From contig JALNZG010000010.1 of the NCBI GenBank assembly GCA_023229425.1, positions 1 to 64,000 on the forward strand: DNA of 64,000 nt, read 5' to 3'. The notes under the pieces are model-generated. The model ran no database searches. It was not told where the DNA came from and was given only the letters and a program-made list of their open reading frames with translations. Made by a program: the position numbers and the translations under genes. This DNA is from Ignavibacteriaceae bacterium. GTDB taxonomy: Bacteria; Bacteroidota; Ignavibacteria; Ignavibacteriales; Ignavibacteriaceae. Shown here piece by piece: positions 26,579-35,271 of this stretch (positions within the stretch are counted from its first letter, which is position 1; every line of letters begins with the position of its first letter).

Positions 26579-28258
26579 TTATGTTACAAGTATTGTAATC
26601 ATTGTTATGTCATCCGATTGCGGTTCTCCCGCTACAAACTCATCAATGTTTCTTTTAATTTCAGAGAGAATTTCATCCGATGAAGCAAATGTTTTTTGTG
26701 TAAGAATTTTTTCTAAGATTTGATCGGAAAATTCCTCGTCATCTCTATTTTTTGCTTCAGTAACACCATCAGTAAACATTACCAGAATATCATTTTTCTC
26801 AAGTTGAACGGTTTCACTTTCATACGGTATGAATGATTTCATTACTCCGAGCAGCATTCCGCCTTTGTCGAGATAAGTAATTTTTTTATCTCGAATTAAT
26901 AATGGTGGATTATGTCCTGCATTCACATAAGTAATTTCTTTTTTCTGATCATCCAACAAGAGCCAGAAGAAAGTTATAAATCTTCCATCGGTAGTGTTTT
27001 CGGAAACAAGATCATTTATGATTCTTGTTGATGCGGCAATATCATAACCTTGTTTAGTAATTGATTTTAAGAATGCCTGTAGATTCGCCATAAGCAGCGA
27101 AGCCGGCACGCCTTTCCCGGACACATCTCCAATCCCAATAAAATAGCGACCGTCTTCAGCTTTAATAACATCGTAATAATCTCCGCCGACTTGCTTTGAA
27201 GAAATACTGATAGCAGAAATTTGAAAATTATTTAATTGTGGAATTTCTTTCGGGAAGAGATTTCTTTGGATTCCTTTTGCAATTTCTAATTCTTCTTCAA
27301 GTTTTTGTTTTTCTAAAGCTTCCTGAAAAAGTCTTTTGTTTTCAAGCGAAATGATCGCCAACGTTCCCACAGAATTAATAAACTCAATGTCTGTTTCCGA
27401 GTACGGAATGTTATTCATCCGTTTTCCGAGAAGTACAAGTCCGCGCGTTTCTCCTTGCAGCTGCATCGGGATCATTAATTCAAAATTATATTTTGAAAGA
27501 TTTGGGAAATCTTTTTCGATCCCCTCTTTTTCATGCACATTTTCTATTGATTGAATATTAACATGAGTCATAACATCCAATAATGGCGCCTTTGGAACCG
27601 TTGACTCTAAAATTTTTAGTTTGTTCTCATCTAAGATTAAAACCACATAAGTGGAAAGAAGAAAATGTCCGAGCAATGAATAGACTAAAAGTTTACTAAT
27701 TCTGCTTTCATCATTTAAGACGCCAAATTCCTTTCCCAGTTCAAACAAAGAACTTAAACGGTTCACACGAGAGTCGAGCATCCGGTTTACATCTTTAAGC
27801 TCGCTTATAAACATTGCGTTCTCAATTGCGGTAGAAGCAATATTCAAAATGGTAACAAGAAATTCTTTCTCTTCCGCTGAATAATCTTCTTTATTTATTT
27901 TTTCTCCGAGACAAAGAATGCCAAGGCATTTTCTCGGTGAACAAATTTTTTCTGAATAAATTAATTTTGTTTGATATAAAAAATCTTTTAGCTCTTTACT
28001 TTCTTCAATCTCTTCAACATGAGGAATTATTGGGAAAGAAGAAATTTGTGCTTCACTGATTCCTTTAGAAGATAAAATTTTTAATTCGTTTTGAATGGAA
28101 AGGATTATGCATCCCCTGGTTGTAATGAATTTGCCAAGGCAAGTTAAAAGCAGATTGTTCAGCGTAAATTGTAAATCAAGGCTTGAGTTTACTACTCTAC
28201 TAAATTCTACTAACGCTGTTAAGTTTCGTTTAAGCTTAGTGAATTCCAGTTTTTCCAT
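26579..28258 (-). CDS. GAF-domain PP2C-type serine phosphatase (RsbU-like)
   Basis: The 559-residue cytoplasmic protein has one or two GAF-like sensor domains (about residues 10-310), then a coiled-coil LEEELEIAKGIQRNLFP linker. The C-terminal SpoIIE/PP2C domain has QVGGDYYDV, GDVSGKGVPASLLMA and MFTDGVTEAKN. These hold the metal-binding Asp residues. Such phosphatases dephosphorylate STAS antagonists to release a sigma factor or other target from an RsbW-type kinase. It is the last gene of an operon that also encodes the kinase and the STAS protein. Confidence 0.9.
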   Translation of the reverse strand: MEKLEFTKLKRNLTALVEFSRVVNSSLDLQFTLNNLLLTCLGKFITTRGCIILSIQNELKILSSKGISEAQISSFPIIPHVEEIEESKELKDFLYQTKLIYSEKICSPRKCLGILCLGEKINKEDYSAEEKEFLVTILNIASTAIENAMFISELKDVNRMLDSRVNRLSSLFELGKEFGVLNDESRISKLLVYSLLGHFLLSTYVVLILDENKLKILESTVPKAPLLDVMTHVNIQSIENVHEKEGIEKDFPNLSKYNFELMIPMQLQGETRGLVLLGKRMNNIPYSETDIEFINSVGTLAIISLENKRLFQEALEKQKLEEELEIAKGIQRNLFPKEIPQLNNFQISAISISSKQVGGDYYDVIKAEDGRYFIGIGDVSGKGVPASLLMANLQAFLKSITKQGYDIAASTRIINDLVSENTTDGRFITFFWLLLDDQKKEITYVNAGHNPPLLIRDKKITYLDKGGMLLGVMKSFIPYESETVQLEKNDILVMFTDGVTEAKNRDDEEFSDQILEKILTQKTFASSDEILSEIKRNIDEFVAGEPQSDDITMITILVT

Positions 28259-28265
28259 TAATATA

Positions 28266-28697
28266 TTAAGCGATTTTTTTAGTTAATATTAACTGGTTGC
28301 CGTTCCCTTCAAGATTATGATATTCGACAGTATCCATTAAATGGCGCATTAAATGTAAACCTAATCCCCCTACCCGCCGCTGTTTTAAGTATGTCGGCAT
28401 ATCAGGGTCAGCAACTTGGCTTGGATCAAAACTCTTCCCGTGATCAATAAGTAAAACCTTAAATTCTTCTTTGGAAATTAAAACGCGGATAACAAACTCG
28501 GTTGATGCATCATAATTATAAGCATGTTTGATAATATTAGTGCAAGCTTCATCAACAGCAAGAACAATCTTATCGATGATACTTTTATCAATACCGGATT
28601 GCGAAGCTTTTTCCTCCACAAATTGCCGGATGACACCGAGATTTTCTGTGGAGCTTTTCACTTTCATTTCAAAAATATTTTTTGCTGTTGTGTTCAC
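28266..28697 (-). CDS. RsbW-type serine kinase/anti-sigma ATPase
   Basis: The 143-residue protein is a single GHKL ATPase domain with the N-box DEACTNIIKHAYN, the G1 box LLIDHGKSFDP and the G2 box GGLGLHLMRHLMD. Members phosphorylate STAS proteins and bind a partner (often a sigma factor). It lies between the STAS gene and the GAF-phosphatase gene. The output partner is not identified; no alternative sigma-B-like factor is in the window. Confidence 0.9.
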   Translation of the reverse strand: MNTTAKNIFEMKVKSSTENLGVIRQFVEEKASQSGIDKSIIDKIVLAVDEACTNIIKHAYNYDASTEFVIRVLISKEEFKVLLIDHGKSFDPSQVADPDMPTYLKQRRVGGLGLHLMRHLMDTVEYHNLEGNGNQLILTKKIA

Positions 28698-28714
28698 AAT
28701 TAATTTTTTTTGCG

Positions 28715-29062
28715 TTATTGATTAAACTTACTTACCGCTTCCGTCTCTGTCGGAAATATTTCATAGAGAAGCGGGAAACCTAAAAGATCAAAAATATTAT
28801 AAACGCTTGGCTGCATAGCCGCAAGTTTTATGTCGCCGGAGTTAGTCCGCATCGTTTCAATAAACGCCATAAAAACACCAAGCCCGGCGCTGCTGATGTA
28901 TTTTAGCTGTTCAAAGTTTACCACGACTTTGTACTTGTTCTTTGTAATTAAGTCGGAAATGGCATGTTCAAGATGCTGTGCTGTGTGCGCATCAAGATAG
29001 CCGTTAAGCTCAATGATATTAACTTCACCGTTTTCACGATGCTTAGTTGAAAACTCAGCCAT
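28715..29062 (-). CDS. STAS-domain anti-sigma factor antagonist
   Basis: The 115-residue STAS domain has the phosphorylatable Ser in YISSAGLGVF (about residues 52-53), typical of SpoIIAA/RsbV proteins. It would be the substrate of the adjacent RsbW-type kinase and of the two phosphatases encoded on either side. Its start overlaps the stop of the upstream membrane phosphatase gene by eight bases. Confidence 0.92.
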   Translation of the reverse strand: MAEFSTKHRENGEVNIIELNGYLDAHTAQHLEHAISDLITKNKYKVVVNFEQLKYISSAGLGVFMAFIETMRTNSGDIKLAAMQPSVYNIFDLLGFPLLYEIFPTETEAVSKFNQ

Positions 29063-31118
29063 GCTGTTTCTCCAAATTATTTTTCCATTTAAAAAGTAAT
29101 AACGTTATATCGTCATGCTGCGGAGTGCCCTGCGAAAAGACAGAAACCTGAGTCATGATTTTTTTTGCGATCGTATCAACAGATTCATTTTGAAAATCAG
29201 AGATAATTTTTTTCAGAGCAGTAATTCCAAAATCATCCATATTTCCATTCTTCGCTTCAGTAACTCCGTCAGTGTACAAAACAAAAATATCATTTTCTTT
29301 TAATTGAAGAGAATATTCTTCTAAAAATATTTCAAATTTTTCCGAATAGGTTAAACCTAATCCCACTCCACCGGGAAGAATTTCTATAACTTCATTATTT
29401 CTCACACATAGAATAGATGAATGACCGGCGCGCGATAAAAAAAGCTTTTCAGCAGTTAGATCAAAAACTCCAAAAACGGCAGTAATAAAATTCTTTTTCT
29501 CCAGCGTTCGTTCAATTATTGCATTTGTTTTTACTAAAATTTCTTTGGGATTATCATAAGTCAGCACCAAGGACTCAATAATTCCGCGCAGTTCAGCCAT
29601 GATAAATGCGGCTGAGATCCCTTTACCTGAAACGTCGGCAATAATGAAACCAAATTTATTATTCGGCAGTTCAAAGAAATCGTAATAATCTCCACCAACT
29701 TCAAATGCAGGAACAAAGACTGAAGAAATTTCCAGATGTTTTACCTTAGGAATGGATTGCGGTAATATTTTCCCCTGCATTTCCCGTGCAACATCGAGTT
29801 CGCGTTCGAGTCTTTCTTTTTCAATTGATGCTTTAAGCAGTTTTGCATTTTCAATTGCAATTGATGCGTAGTCGGAAAAAGTTTCCATTGCGTTTTTGTC
29901 TTCATCATCAAAGGGAACTTCAGCTTTTTTGGCAACAAATAAATAACCGTTTATTTTTTGATGCGATTTTAACGGCGCAGAGGCTGCATAGCAGAAGTGT
30001 TCATTTTTTGTTTCATTCTCATTACATACAGCCACGTTCGCAAAAGAGATTTCACTTAAAGCAAGTTTATTTTTATGTGAAAACATAACGGATTGAATTT
30101 TGTCCGCTGTAATAAATCCGATATTTTTAGGAGCCAGAGGAGTTTTGGTTTCATCGTCGGTTAAAATAATCCATGCGGCATCAGCGTTACACACTTTAAT
30201 TGCAAGGTCGGTAATGGTATCGCCCAATTCCTTAAAATCTAATACTTGATTGATCAATCTGCTTAATATTTGCAATGAAGTAACTTCAGTTGCCTTTCGA
30301 TCAAATGCTTCGGCGGTCGGCAAATGGAACAATGTTATTACAAACAAGAAACTGAAATAGATAACTCCATAAATATTTAGCAGGAGATTAAAATAATTTA
30401 GTGAAGGAGAAAAATTGTTCAATACCTTTGAAATTCCATTTTCCGAATTAATTAAAGAAATCGAAATTCCAAAAAGGATTATCAATCCAAATGAAAAGAG
30501 GAGCAGTTGTTTTTTTTCTTTTTTAGTTAAAAATGCGATCCACGAAATTTTCAAAGAATTAATTGCCATCAAAATAACGGCATTTGCCGTGAAAGCCATT
30601 TTTACAAATTCCCACCCATTAAATTTATCGAGCAAAGTCGCAAATGAGGCAAGGGCAAGAAAAACTAAGAGGGCTACAAAATAGGTCTTTACATTTTTTC
30701 TTTGCTTCAGAAAGAAAAGCAGCCGAAACACAAGGAAGAGATAGGATAAAATTATTATGATCAGTAAATCAAAACTATAAGTGACCAGCGAAACAAATAC
30801 CGCATTTGTTGTAAGAAATTCTATTTGATCAATTCCCAAGAGCGACTGAAACCCATCTAAAAACTTATACAAAAGGATACTTACGAGGGTTAAGAAAAGC
30901 AGGCTTTTAACCAAGGTTATTGCGGAAAAATGTTTTTGAGAAAGTAACCGGTTCAGGTTCAGTATAGAGAAATAGAATATAAGCAGTACCAGAATATCAT
31001 TGATCAAAGAGAGGAAAAGACTTTGAGCAGAAAAAATCATTCTAAATAAAAACAACCCGATAGCAGCCGCAATGAAGAGCTGTATTTTTGGTTGTGCTAT
31101 TTTAGTTGAAATTTCCAT
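29055..31118 (-). CDS. Membrane-bound PP2C-type serine phosphatase (RsbU-like) with GAF domain
   Basis: From the ATG at 31118 the protein is 687 residues. About eight membrane helices fill the first 270 residues, then comes a GAF-like domain, a LERELDVAREMQGKILP coiled linker and the PP2C domain (VGGDYYDFF, IADVSGKGISAAFIMA, LYTDGVTEAKNGN). It would sense a membrane or extracellular cue and dephosphorylate the STAS protein encoded downstream. The frame stays open to 31373; a start between 31118 and about 31170 is also possible, since the codons just upstream (LKQKIAELLNF) look protein-like. Confidence 0.85.
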   Translation of the reverse strand: MEISTKIAQPKIQLFIAAAIGLFLFRMIFSAQSLFLSLINDILVLLIFYFSILNLNRLLSQKHFSAITLVKSLLFLTLVSILLYKFLDGFQSLLGIDQIEFLTTNAVFVSLVTYSFDLLIIIILSYLFLVFRLLFFLKQRKNVKTYFVALLVFLALASFATLLDKFNGWEFVKMAFTANAVILMAINSLKISWIAFLTKKEKKQLLLFSFGLIILFGISISLINSENGISKVLNNFSPSLNYFNLLLNIYGVIYFSFLFVITLFHLPTAEAFDRKATEVTSLQILSRLINQVLDFKELGDTITDLAIKVCNADAAWIILTDDETKTPLAPKNIGFITADKIQSVMFSHKNKLALSEISFANVAVCNENETKNEHFCYAASAPLKSHQKINGYLFVAKKAEVPFDDEDKNAMETFSDYASIAIENAKLLKASIEKERLERELDVAREMQGKILPQSIPKVKHLEISSVFVPAFEVGGDYYDFFELPNNKFGFIIADVSGKGISAAFIMAELRGIIESLVLTYDNPKEILVKTNAIIERTLEKKNFITAVFGVFDLTAEKLFLSRAGHSSILCVRNNEVIEILPGGVGLGLTYSEKFEIFLEEYSLQLKENDIFVLYTDGVTEAKNGNMDDFGITALKKIISDFQNESVDTIAKKIMTQVSVFSQGTPQHDDITLLLFKWKNNLEKQHG

Positions 31119-31373
31119 TTCTTTTTTTCTGTTAAAATTAAGTAACTCTGCAATTTTCTGCTTCAAATTATTAACTTTTTGCGGTAAAAAAAAGAAAGTT
31201 GTATGAACGGCAATTAGGTGGGACTGGAAGAAGATACTTAAAATGAAAGGAAACGCCCTAACCCGGATAAACCGGAAATCACAAAAAACAAATACCAATT
31301 TATTTTGGATGAATGATTGAATGTTTGCATGACTGAATGAAAAGCATTCCTCCTCATGCGACAATTCATCCAT

Positions 31374-31525
31374 TCACTTTAGTTTATTAATATTCTGCCA
31401 TCCGCCACGGCGGATTACACGAAGTTAAATGTTAACGTACTAACGCGCTTCAGTTCATCAAGATAATTGTTTGATTAACTGCTAATAACCTACTTCGTGT
31501 TTCTTAGTGAAAACCTTTGTGGTTC
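31374..31525. other. Intergenic region with dispersed palindromes
   Basis: The spacer between the divergent phosphatase and hybrid-kinase units shows the short palindrome CCGCCacGGCGG (near 31403) and TTCGTG..CACGAAG type repeats, common intergenic elements in this group. No ORF or RNA gene is apparent in this part. Confidence 0.55.
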
Positions 31526-31662
31526 TTCGTGAAAGGATTTTTTTTTACACGAAGAATGCCCCGCAAAAAAGGGCGGGGTAAACTCCGAAGGTATGAAGCA
31601 TGCCAAGGCTTGCCATGGTTGCACGAAGAAAAATTTTGTTTAACAAGACTGAATAATTTATT

Positions 31663-31721
31663 TTGTAAAATATGAACGATTACCTATTTTATAGGTAACA
31701 ATTTTATCTATCATTTTACAA
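31663..31721. promoter_or_regulatory. Nested inverted repeat, operator-like (copy A)
   Basis: The outer arms TTGTAAAAT (31663-31671) and ATTTTACAA (31713-31721) enclose a perfect inner hairpin TTACCTAT-ttt-ATAGGTAA (31680-31698). It lies about 50 bases upstream of the structured leader RNA. In copy B (35161-35219) the outer arms are unchanged, but one inner arm has a mismatch. Confidence 0.5.
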
Positions 31722-31769
31722 TGGAGAAAACGGAACAAGTTTAACATAAAATATTTAACACAGCGTTTG

Positions 31770-31920
31770 TTATGTCTTATTTCGAAAACTAGCAATTTTT
31801 AATCCATCAAGAACAAACAAGTAAGCTGCGTCCAAGGACTGGACGCGCTTGCTTATGTCTTTGATGGAAGGTATGCTAGTACCTCGAAATAGGATGTAAG
31901 ATTAAGCTGCGTCCTTTTTT
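31770..31920 (+). ncRNA. Structured cis-regulatory leader RNA, copy A (riboswitch- or attenuator-like)
   Basis: The predicted fold has P1 31776-31785/31884-31893 (10 bp), P3 31803-31812/31858-31868 and P4 31819-31833/31841-31854 (GC-rich, one bulge, loop AAGGACT). A hairpin GGTA/TACC (31870-31873/31880-31883) has a loop TGCTAG that pairs with the upstream CTAGCA (31789-31794), giving a pseudoknot. A terminator follows: GGATGTA/TGCGTCC (31892-31898/31908-31914) plus six T. The related leader at 35272 keeps every helix through compensatory changes. The sequence AAGCTGCGTCC occurs both in P4 and in the terminator arm. The RNA lies about 50 bases before the hybrid-kinase start. I do not recognise a known class. 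Confidence 0.68.
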
Positions 31921-31972
31921 ATTTTAAAAACATAATGATTTTTCACATCCTAAATAATTTTTTGGGAGTCAA

Positions 31973-34900
31973 ATGAAAATAACAATCGGTAAGAAGATAG
32001 CTTTCCCTTTCTTAATTATACTCATTTTACTTATCGGGATGAGTGGTATTAATTATCAAGGTTTAAAAAAGGTTACCGCCAGCCTTGATAATATGGAACT
32101 TGAAACTGTGAAGCGGGGCAGTGCGGGAAATCTGCGGTTTAATATTACACAGCTATTGATGGCAAGCAATGACTATATCACAACACAAAAGCAGTATTAT
32201 CATCATGAATTTGATAGCCTTGATTTAGCTACTAATAACTCTTACTCTGAATTTAAAAAGCTTCCCCTTACTGATGAAGAACAGCGGCTTATTCAACTTA
32301 TTAAACAAGACCTTGACTCTATCTGCGCAATCTCCGCACAAATTTTTTCGATACCAAATCCCCGTCAGTCAACCAAAGCGTGGGCATTAATGGAAACGAT
32401 GGATTACCGGTTTGGTGGAGAAGTTAATAAGAAAACCACGCAGATTTTTGAAGGGATATCGAAGAGAGTTGAAAAATATCGTCTCCAAGCTGCTGATGTA
32501 AAAGAAAATGCTACGAAATTGATCTTTGGTGGAACTTTAGTGGGCGCTTTTATTAGTATTATTGTTGCATTTCTTACTGTTCGCAGAATTTCTAAACCAA
32601 TTATTACGGTTGCCAAAATTGCAGACCGTATAGCAAACGGCGATTACTCGACCCACCCAGAAGTTAAAACACATGATGAAGTTGCGATCTTAGCAAATTC
32701 ATTTAACATAATGGCAGACTCAATCCAGCAATCTCAAAAAACGCTTAAAGAAAGTAAAAGATTAATCGAAGCTATTGTTTCAACGGTACCTGTCGGCTTA
32801 TTAGTGTTTGATGCAAACGGAAAAATTCTAAGTGTGAACAACGCTTTTTGTAATAGTTTCGGAATTGATCAGAATCTGCTGCTCGAGCAAAATATAATCC
32901 CAATGTTTGAAAAGTTAAAGGTTTCGGAAGAATGTCGAAACCATATTCTTTCACATAAACCTATGAGTGATATAGAATGTAACTATATGGATGCTGTAAA
33001 AGGAGCAAGAATTCTGAACTTATCACTCAACCCGATACCGCTTAATGAAAGAAAAAGCCTTCTAATGGTAGAAGATATTACGAAACGAAAACATGACGAA
33101 GAAATTGTAATTAATAACGAAAAACATTTTCGTGCGCTCATTGAAAATTCGACAGATGGGTTATGTGTTATTAGTCCCGATGGACATCTTCTCTATGATA
33201 GTCCTTCCAATAAAAATATTTCCGGCTATGAGCATAATGAACTTATTAATAAAAATATTTTGACTTTATTTCACAGCGATGATTTACCTGCAGCTAATGA
33301 TTTGTTGGCGGATCTTCAAAAGGAGCCGTCGGAATTAGCTGCGGCAGAGGTGCGTTGTCTCCATAAGGACGGAACATGGCGCTGGATTGAAATAACAGCA
33401 AAAAGTTCTCTTCAAAACACTACAATTGCCGGTATTATTATTAATTTCCACGACATTACGGAACGCAAACGCGCAGAAGAAGAGTTTCTCAAATTATCCC
33501 GCGTTGTTGAGCAAAGTCCGGCTTTGGTTATTATTACTAATAAAAAAGGCACTATTGAATATGTAAATGAAAAGTTTATTGAAATTTCCGGATATTCAAG
33601 AAACGAAGTCATCGGTAAAAATCCACGTATTTGGAAATCAGGTTATCACGATAAAAAATTCTATAAAGAGTTATGGACGACAATTCTTTCAGGTAATGAT
33701 TATAAATGCGAAATGCTGAACAAAAAGAAAAATGGAGAATTGTATTGGGAGGCAGCAACTATCTCACCGCTGATAGATAAAGAAGGAAAGATAACTCACT
33801 TCGTTGACGTTAAAGAAGATATCACTGCAAAGAAAAAGATGATCGAAGAGCTTATCATCGCCAAAGAAAAAGCCGAAGAGATGAACCGCTTAAAATCTTC
33901 TTTCCTCGCAAATATGAGTCATGAATTGCGGACTCCGTTAATCGGCATTTTAGGTTTTTCTCAAATACTTGCCGCCGAACTTGAAAACCCTGAACAGGTT
34001 GATATGCTAAATTCAATTTATCAAACAGGAGAACGGCTAAGAAAAACATTAAATATAATATTAGACCTGGCAAAAGTTGAATCGGGACAAATTGAATTGC
34101 AAATGGCAGCACAGAATATTGTTCCTTTAGTTCAATTAAGTACGGACTTGTTTTCTGGAGCGGCACAGAAAAAGGGGCTTTATTTAAGAACAGTTGCAAC
34201 TAACGCTATTTTAACAACTACCATAGACCAACGGCTCTTTGCAGACATTCTCAATAATTTACTCAACAATGCTGTTAGCTATACCGAAACCGGCAGCATT
34301 ACCGTTAAGATCGGAAAGGAGAAACTTGAGAGCAAAGATTGGGTTTATATAAGTATTACTGATACGGGAATTGGTATTGCAAAAAAAGATTTTGAATATA
34401 TTTTTGAAGAATTTCGGCAGGTTAGCGAAGGCTTTAGTAGAAGTTTTGATGGAACAGGGCTCGGATTAACTTTAACAAAAAAATATGTTGAACTAATGCA
34501 AGGGGTGATTATCCTGGAAAGTCAAGTAGGTGTTGGCTCAACTTTTACCATTAAATTTCCTTTATACGAAACTGACTTACCCGAAACAAAAACAGAAACG
34601 AGCGAAACTCAAATTCAATCCGCCTCTGGCGGAGACGAAAAAATATCGTTACAAGAATTGCCTTTGCTTCTTTATGTAGAAGATGAAGATATCAGTCAAA
34701 GAATAGTTGGAAAATTTTTACTAGGGATTTGTAAGTTAGCATTTGCAAAGACCGGTCAGGAAGCAATAGAACTTGCAAATAAGACATTGTACAACGGTTT
34801 TTTAATGGACATTAATCTATTAAGTGGGATGGATGGTGAACAAGTAACAAAGGAACTAAGGAAACTACCGCAATACGCTGCCACTCCTATTATTGCAGTA

Positions 34901-35023
34901 ACAGCTTTTGCCATGCAAGGAGATAAAGAGGAATTTATTGAAGCAGGCTGCACTGATTATATCTCAAAACCATTTTCTAGAGATGAATTAGTGACTTTAA
35001 TAAAAAAATATTTCAGAAAATAA
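31973..35023 (+). CDS. Hybrid sensor histidine kinase (HAMP, three PAS, receiver)
   Basis: The 1016-residue membrane kinase has helices at about 10-28 and 183-203 that bracket a helical sensor domain. HAMP (204-256), three PAS domains (about 262-375, 385-500, 510-630), HisKA with His650 in MSHELRTPL, a HATPase domain (with GTGLGLTLT) and a C-terminal receiver with phosphoacceptor Asp946 follow. GGGAGT precedes the ATG. A structured leader RNA with a terminator lies upstream, so expression is probably set by attenuation. The whole unit was tandemly duplicated; the second copy lost everything between residue 11 and the receiver. Confidence 0.93.
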   Translation: MKITIGKKIAFPFLIILILLIGMSGINYQGLKKVTASLDNMELETVKRGSAGNLRFNITQLLMASNDYITTQKQYYHHEFDSLDLATNNSYSEFKKLPLTDEEQRLIQLIKQDLDSICAISAQIFSIPNPRQSTKAWALMETMDYRFGGEVNKKTTQIFEGISKRVEKYRLQAADVKENATKLIFGGTLVGAFISIIVAFLTVRRISKPIITVAKIADRIANGDYSTHPEVKTHDEVAILANSFNIMADSIQQSQKTLKESKRLIEAIVSTVPVGLLVFDANGKILSVNNAFCNSFGIDQNLLLEQNIIPMFEKLKVSEECRNHILSHKPMSDIECNYMDAVKGARILNLSLNPIPLNERKSLLMVEDITKRKHDEEIVINNEKHFRALIENSTDGLCVISPDGHLLYDSPSNKNISGYEHNELINKNILTLFHSDDLPAANDLLADLQKEPSELAAAEVRCLHKDGTWRWIEITAKSSLQNTTIAGIIINFHDITERKRAEEEFLKLSRVVEQSPALVIITNKKGTIEYVNEKFIEISGYSRNEVIGKNPRIWKSGYHDKKFYKELWTTILSGNDYKCEMLNKKKNGELYWEAATISPLIDKEGKITHFVDVKEDITAKKKMIEELIIAKEKAEEMNRLKSSFLANMSHELRTPLIGILGFSQILAAELENPEQVDMLNSIYQTGERLRKTLNIILDLAKVESGQIELQMAAQNIVPLVQLSTDLFSGAAQKKGLYLRTVATNAILTTTIDQRLFADILNNLLNNAVSYTETGSITVKIGKEKLESKDWVYISITDTGIGIAKKDFEYIFEEFRQVSEGFSRSFDGTGLGLTLTKKYVELMQGVIILESQVGVGSTFTIKFPLYETDLPETKTETSETQIQSASGGDEKISLQELPLLLYVEDEDISQRIVGKFLLGICKLAFAKTGQEAIELANKTLYNGFLMDINLLSGMDGEQVTKELRKLPQYAATPIIAVTAFAMQGDKEEFIEAGCTDYISKPFSRDELVTLIKKYFRK

Positions 35024-35024
35024 A

Positions 35025-35081
35025 AAACGTAGTAAGGTGAATGATTAATTCTTATTAAATCTCTATCGGGTCTTTTTTCTC
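35025..35081 (+). repeat. Duplicated 3' flank carrying a fragment of the anti-sigma gene
   Basis: This segment matches 35935-35991, which follows the second copy. Bases 35055-35081 equal the last nine codons, stop included, of the converging anti-sigma gene (35965-35991). The duplicated unit therefore reached into that gene; the breakpoint is at 35081/35082. Confidence 0.9.
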
Positions 35082-35160
35082 TGAATTTTTCGTGAAAGGA
35101 TTTTTGTTACACGAAGTTGCACGAAGAAAAATTTTGTTTAACAAAACTGAATAATTTATT

Positions 35161-35219
35161 TTGTAAAATATGAACGATTACCTATTTTATACGTAACAAT
35201 TTTATCTATCATTTTACAA
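35161..35219. promoter_or_regulatory. Nested inverted repeat, operator-like (copy B)
   Basis: The outer arms TTGTAAAAT and ATTTTACAA are identical to copy A. The inner hairpin has one mismatch (ATACGTAA in place of ATAGGTAA). Confidence 0.45.
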
Positions 35220-35271
35220 TGGAGAAAACAGAACAAGTTTAACATAAAATATTTAACGTAGCGTTTGCTAT

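Larger units (their letters stand above)
31526..31980 (+). repeat. Duplicated leader region, copy A
   Basis: It is nearly identical to 35089-35462 from TTCGTGAAAGGATTTTT up to the first codons of the following gene, except for the structured RNA section and a 64-base segment (31555-31618) present only here. That extra segment contains the hairpin CCCCGC-aaaaaag-GCGGGG and lies between the near-repeats ACACGAAG and GCACGAAG. Confidence 0.88.

Noticed and set aside
31770..31920. GEMM (cyclic di-GMP) riboswitch, suggested by GGACGC and the signalling gene downstream.
   Set aside because: The conserved GEMM core (CACGCACAGGGC, tetraloop and receptor arrangement) is absent and the helix order differs.
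31621..31973. Retron-like or group II intron RNA as an explanation for the leader.
   Set aside because: No reverse transcriptase gene is nearby and no domain V or msr/msd features are seen; a cis-regulatory leader before a kinase gene fits better.
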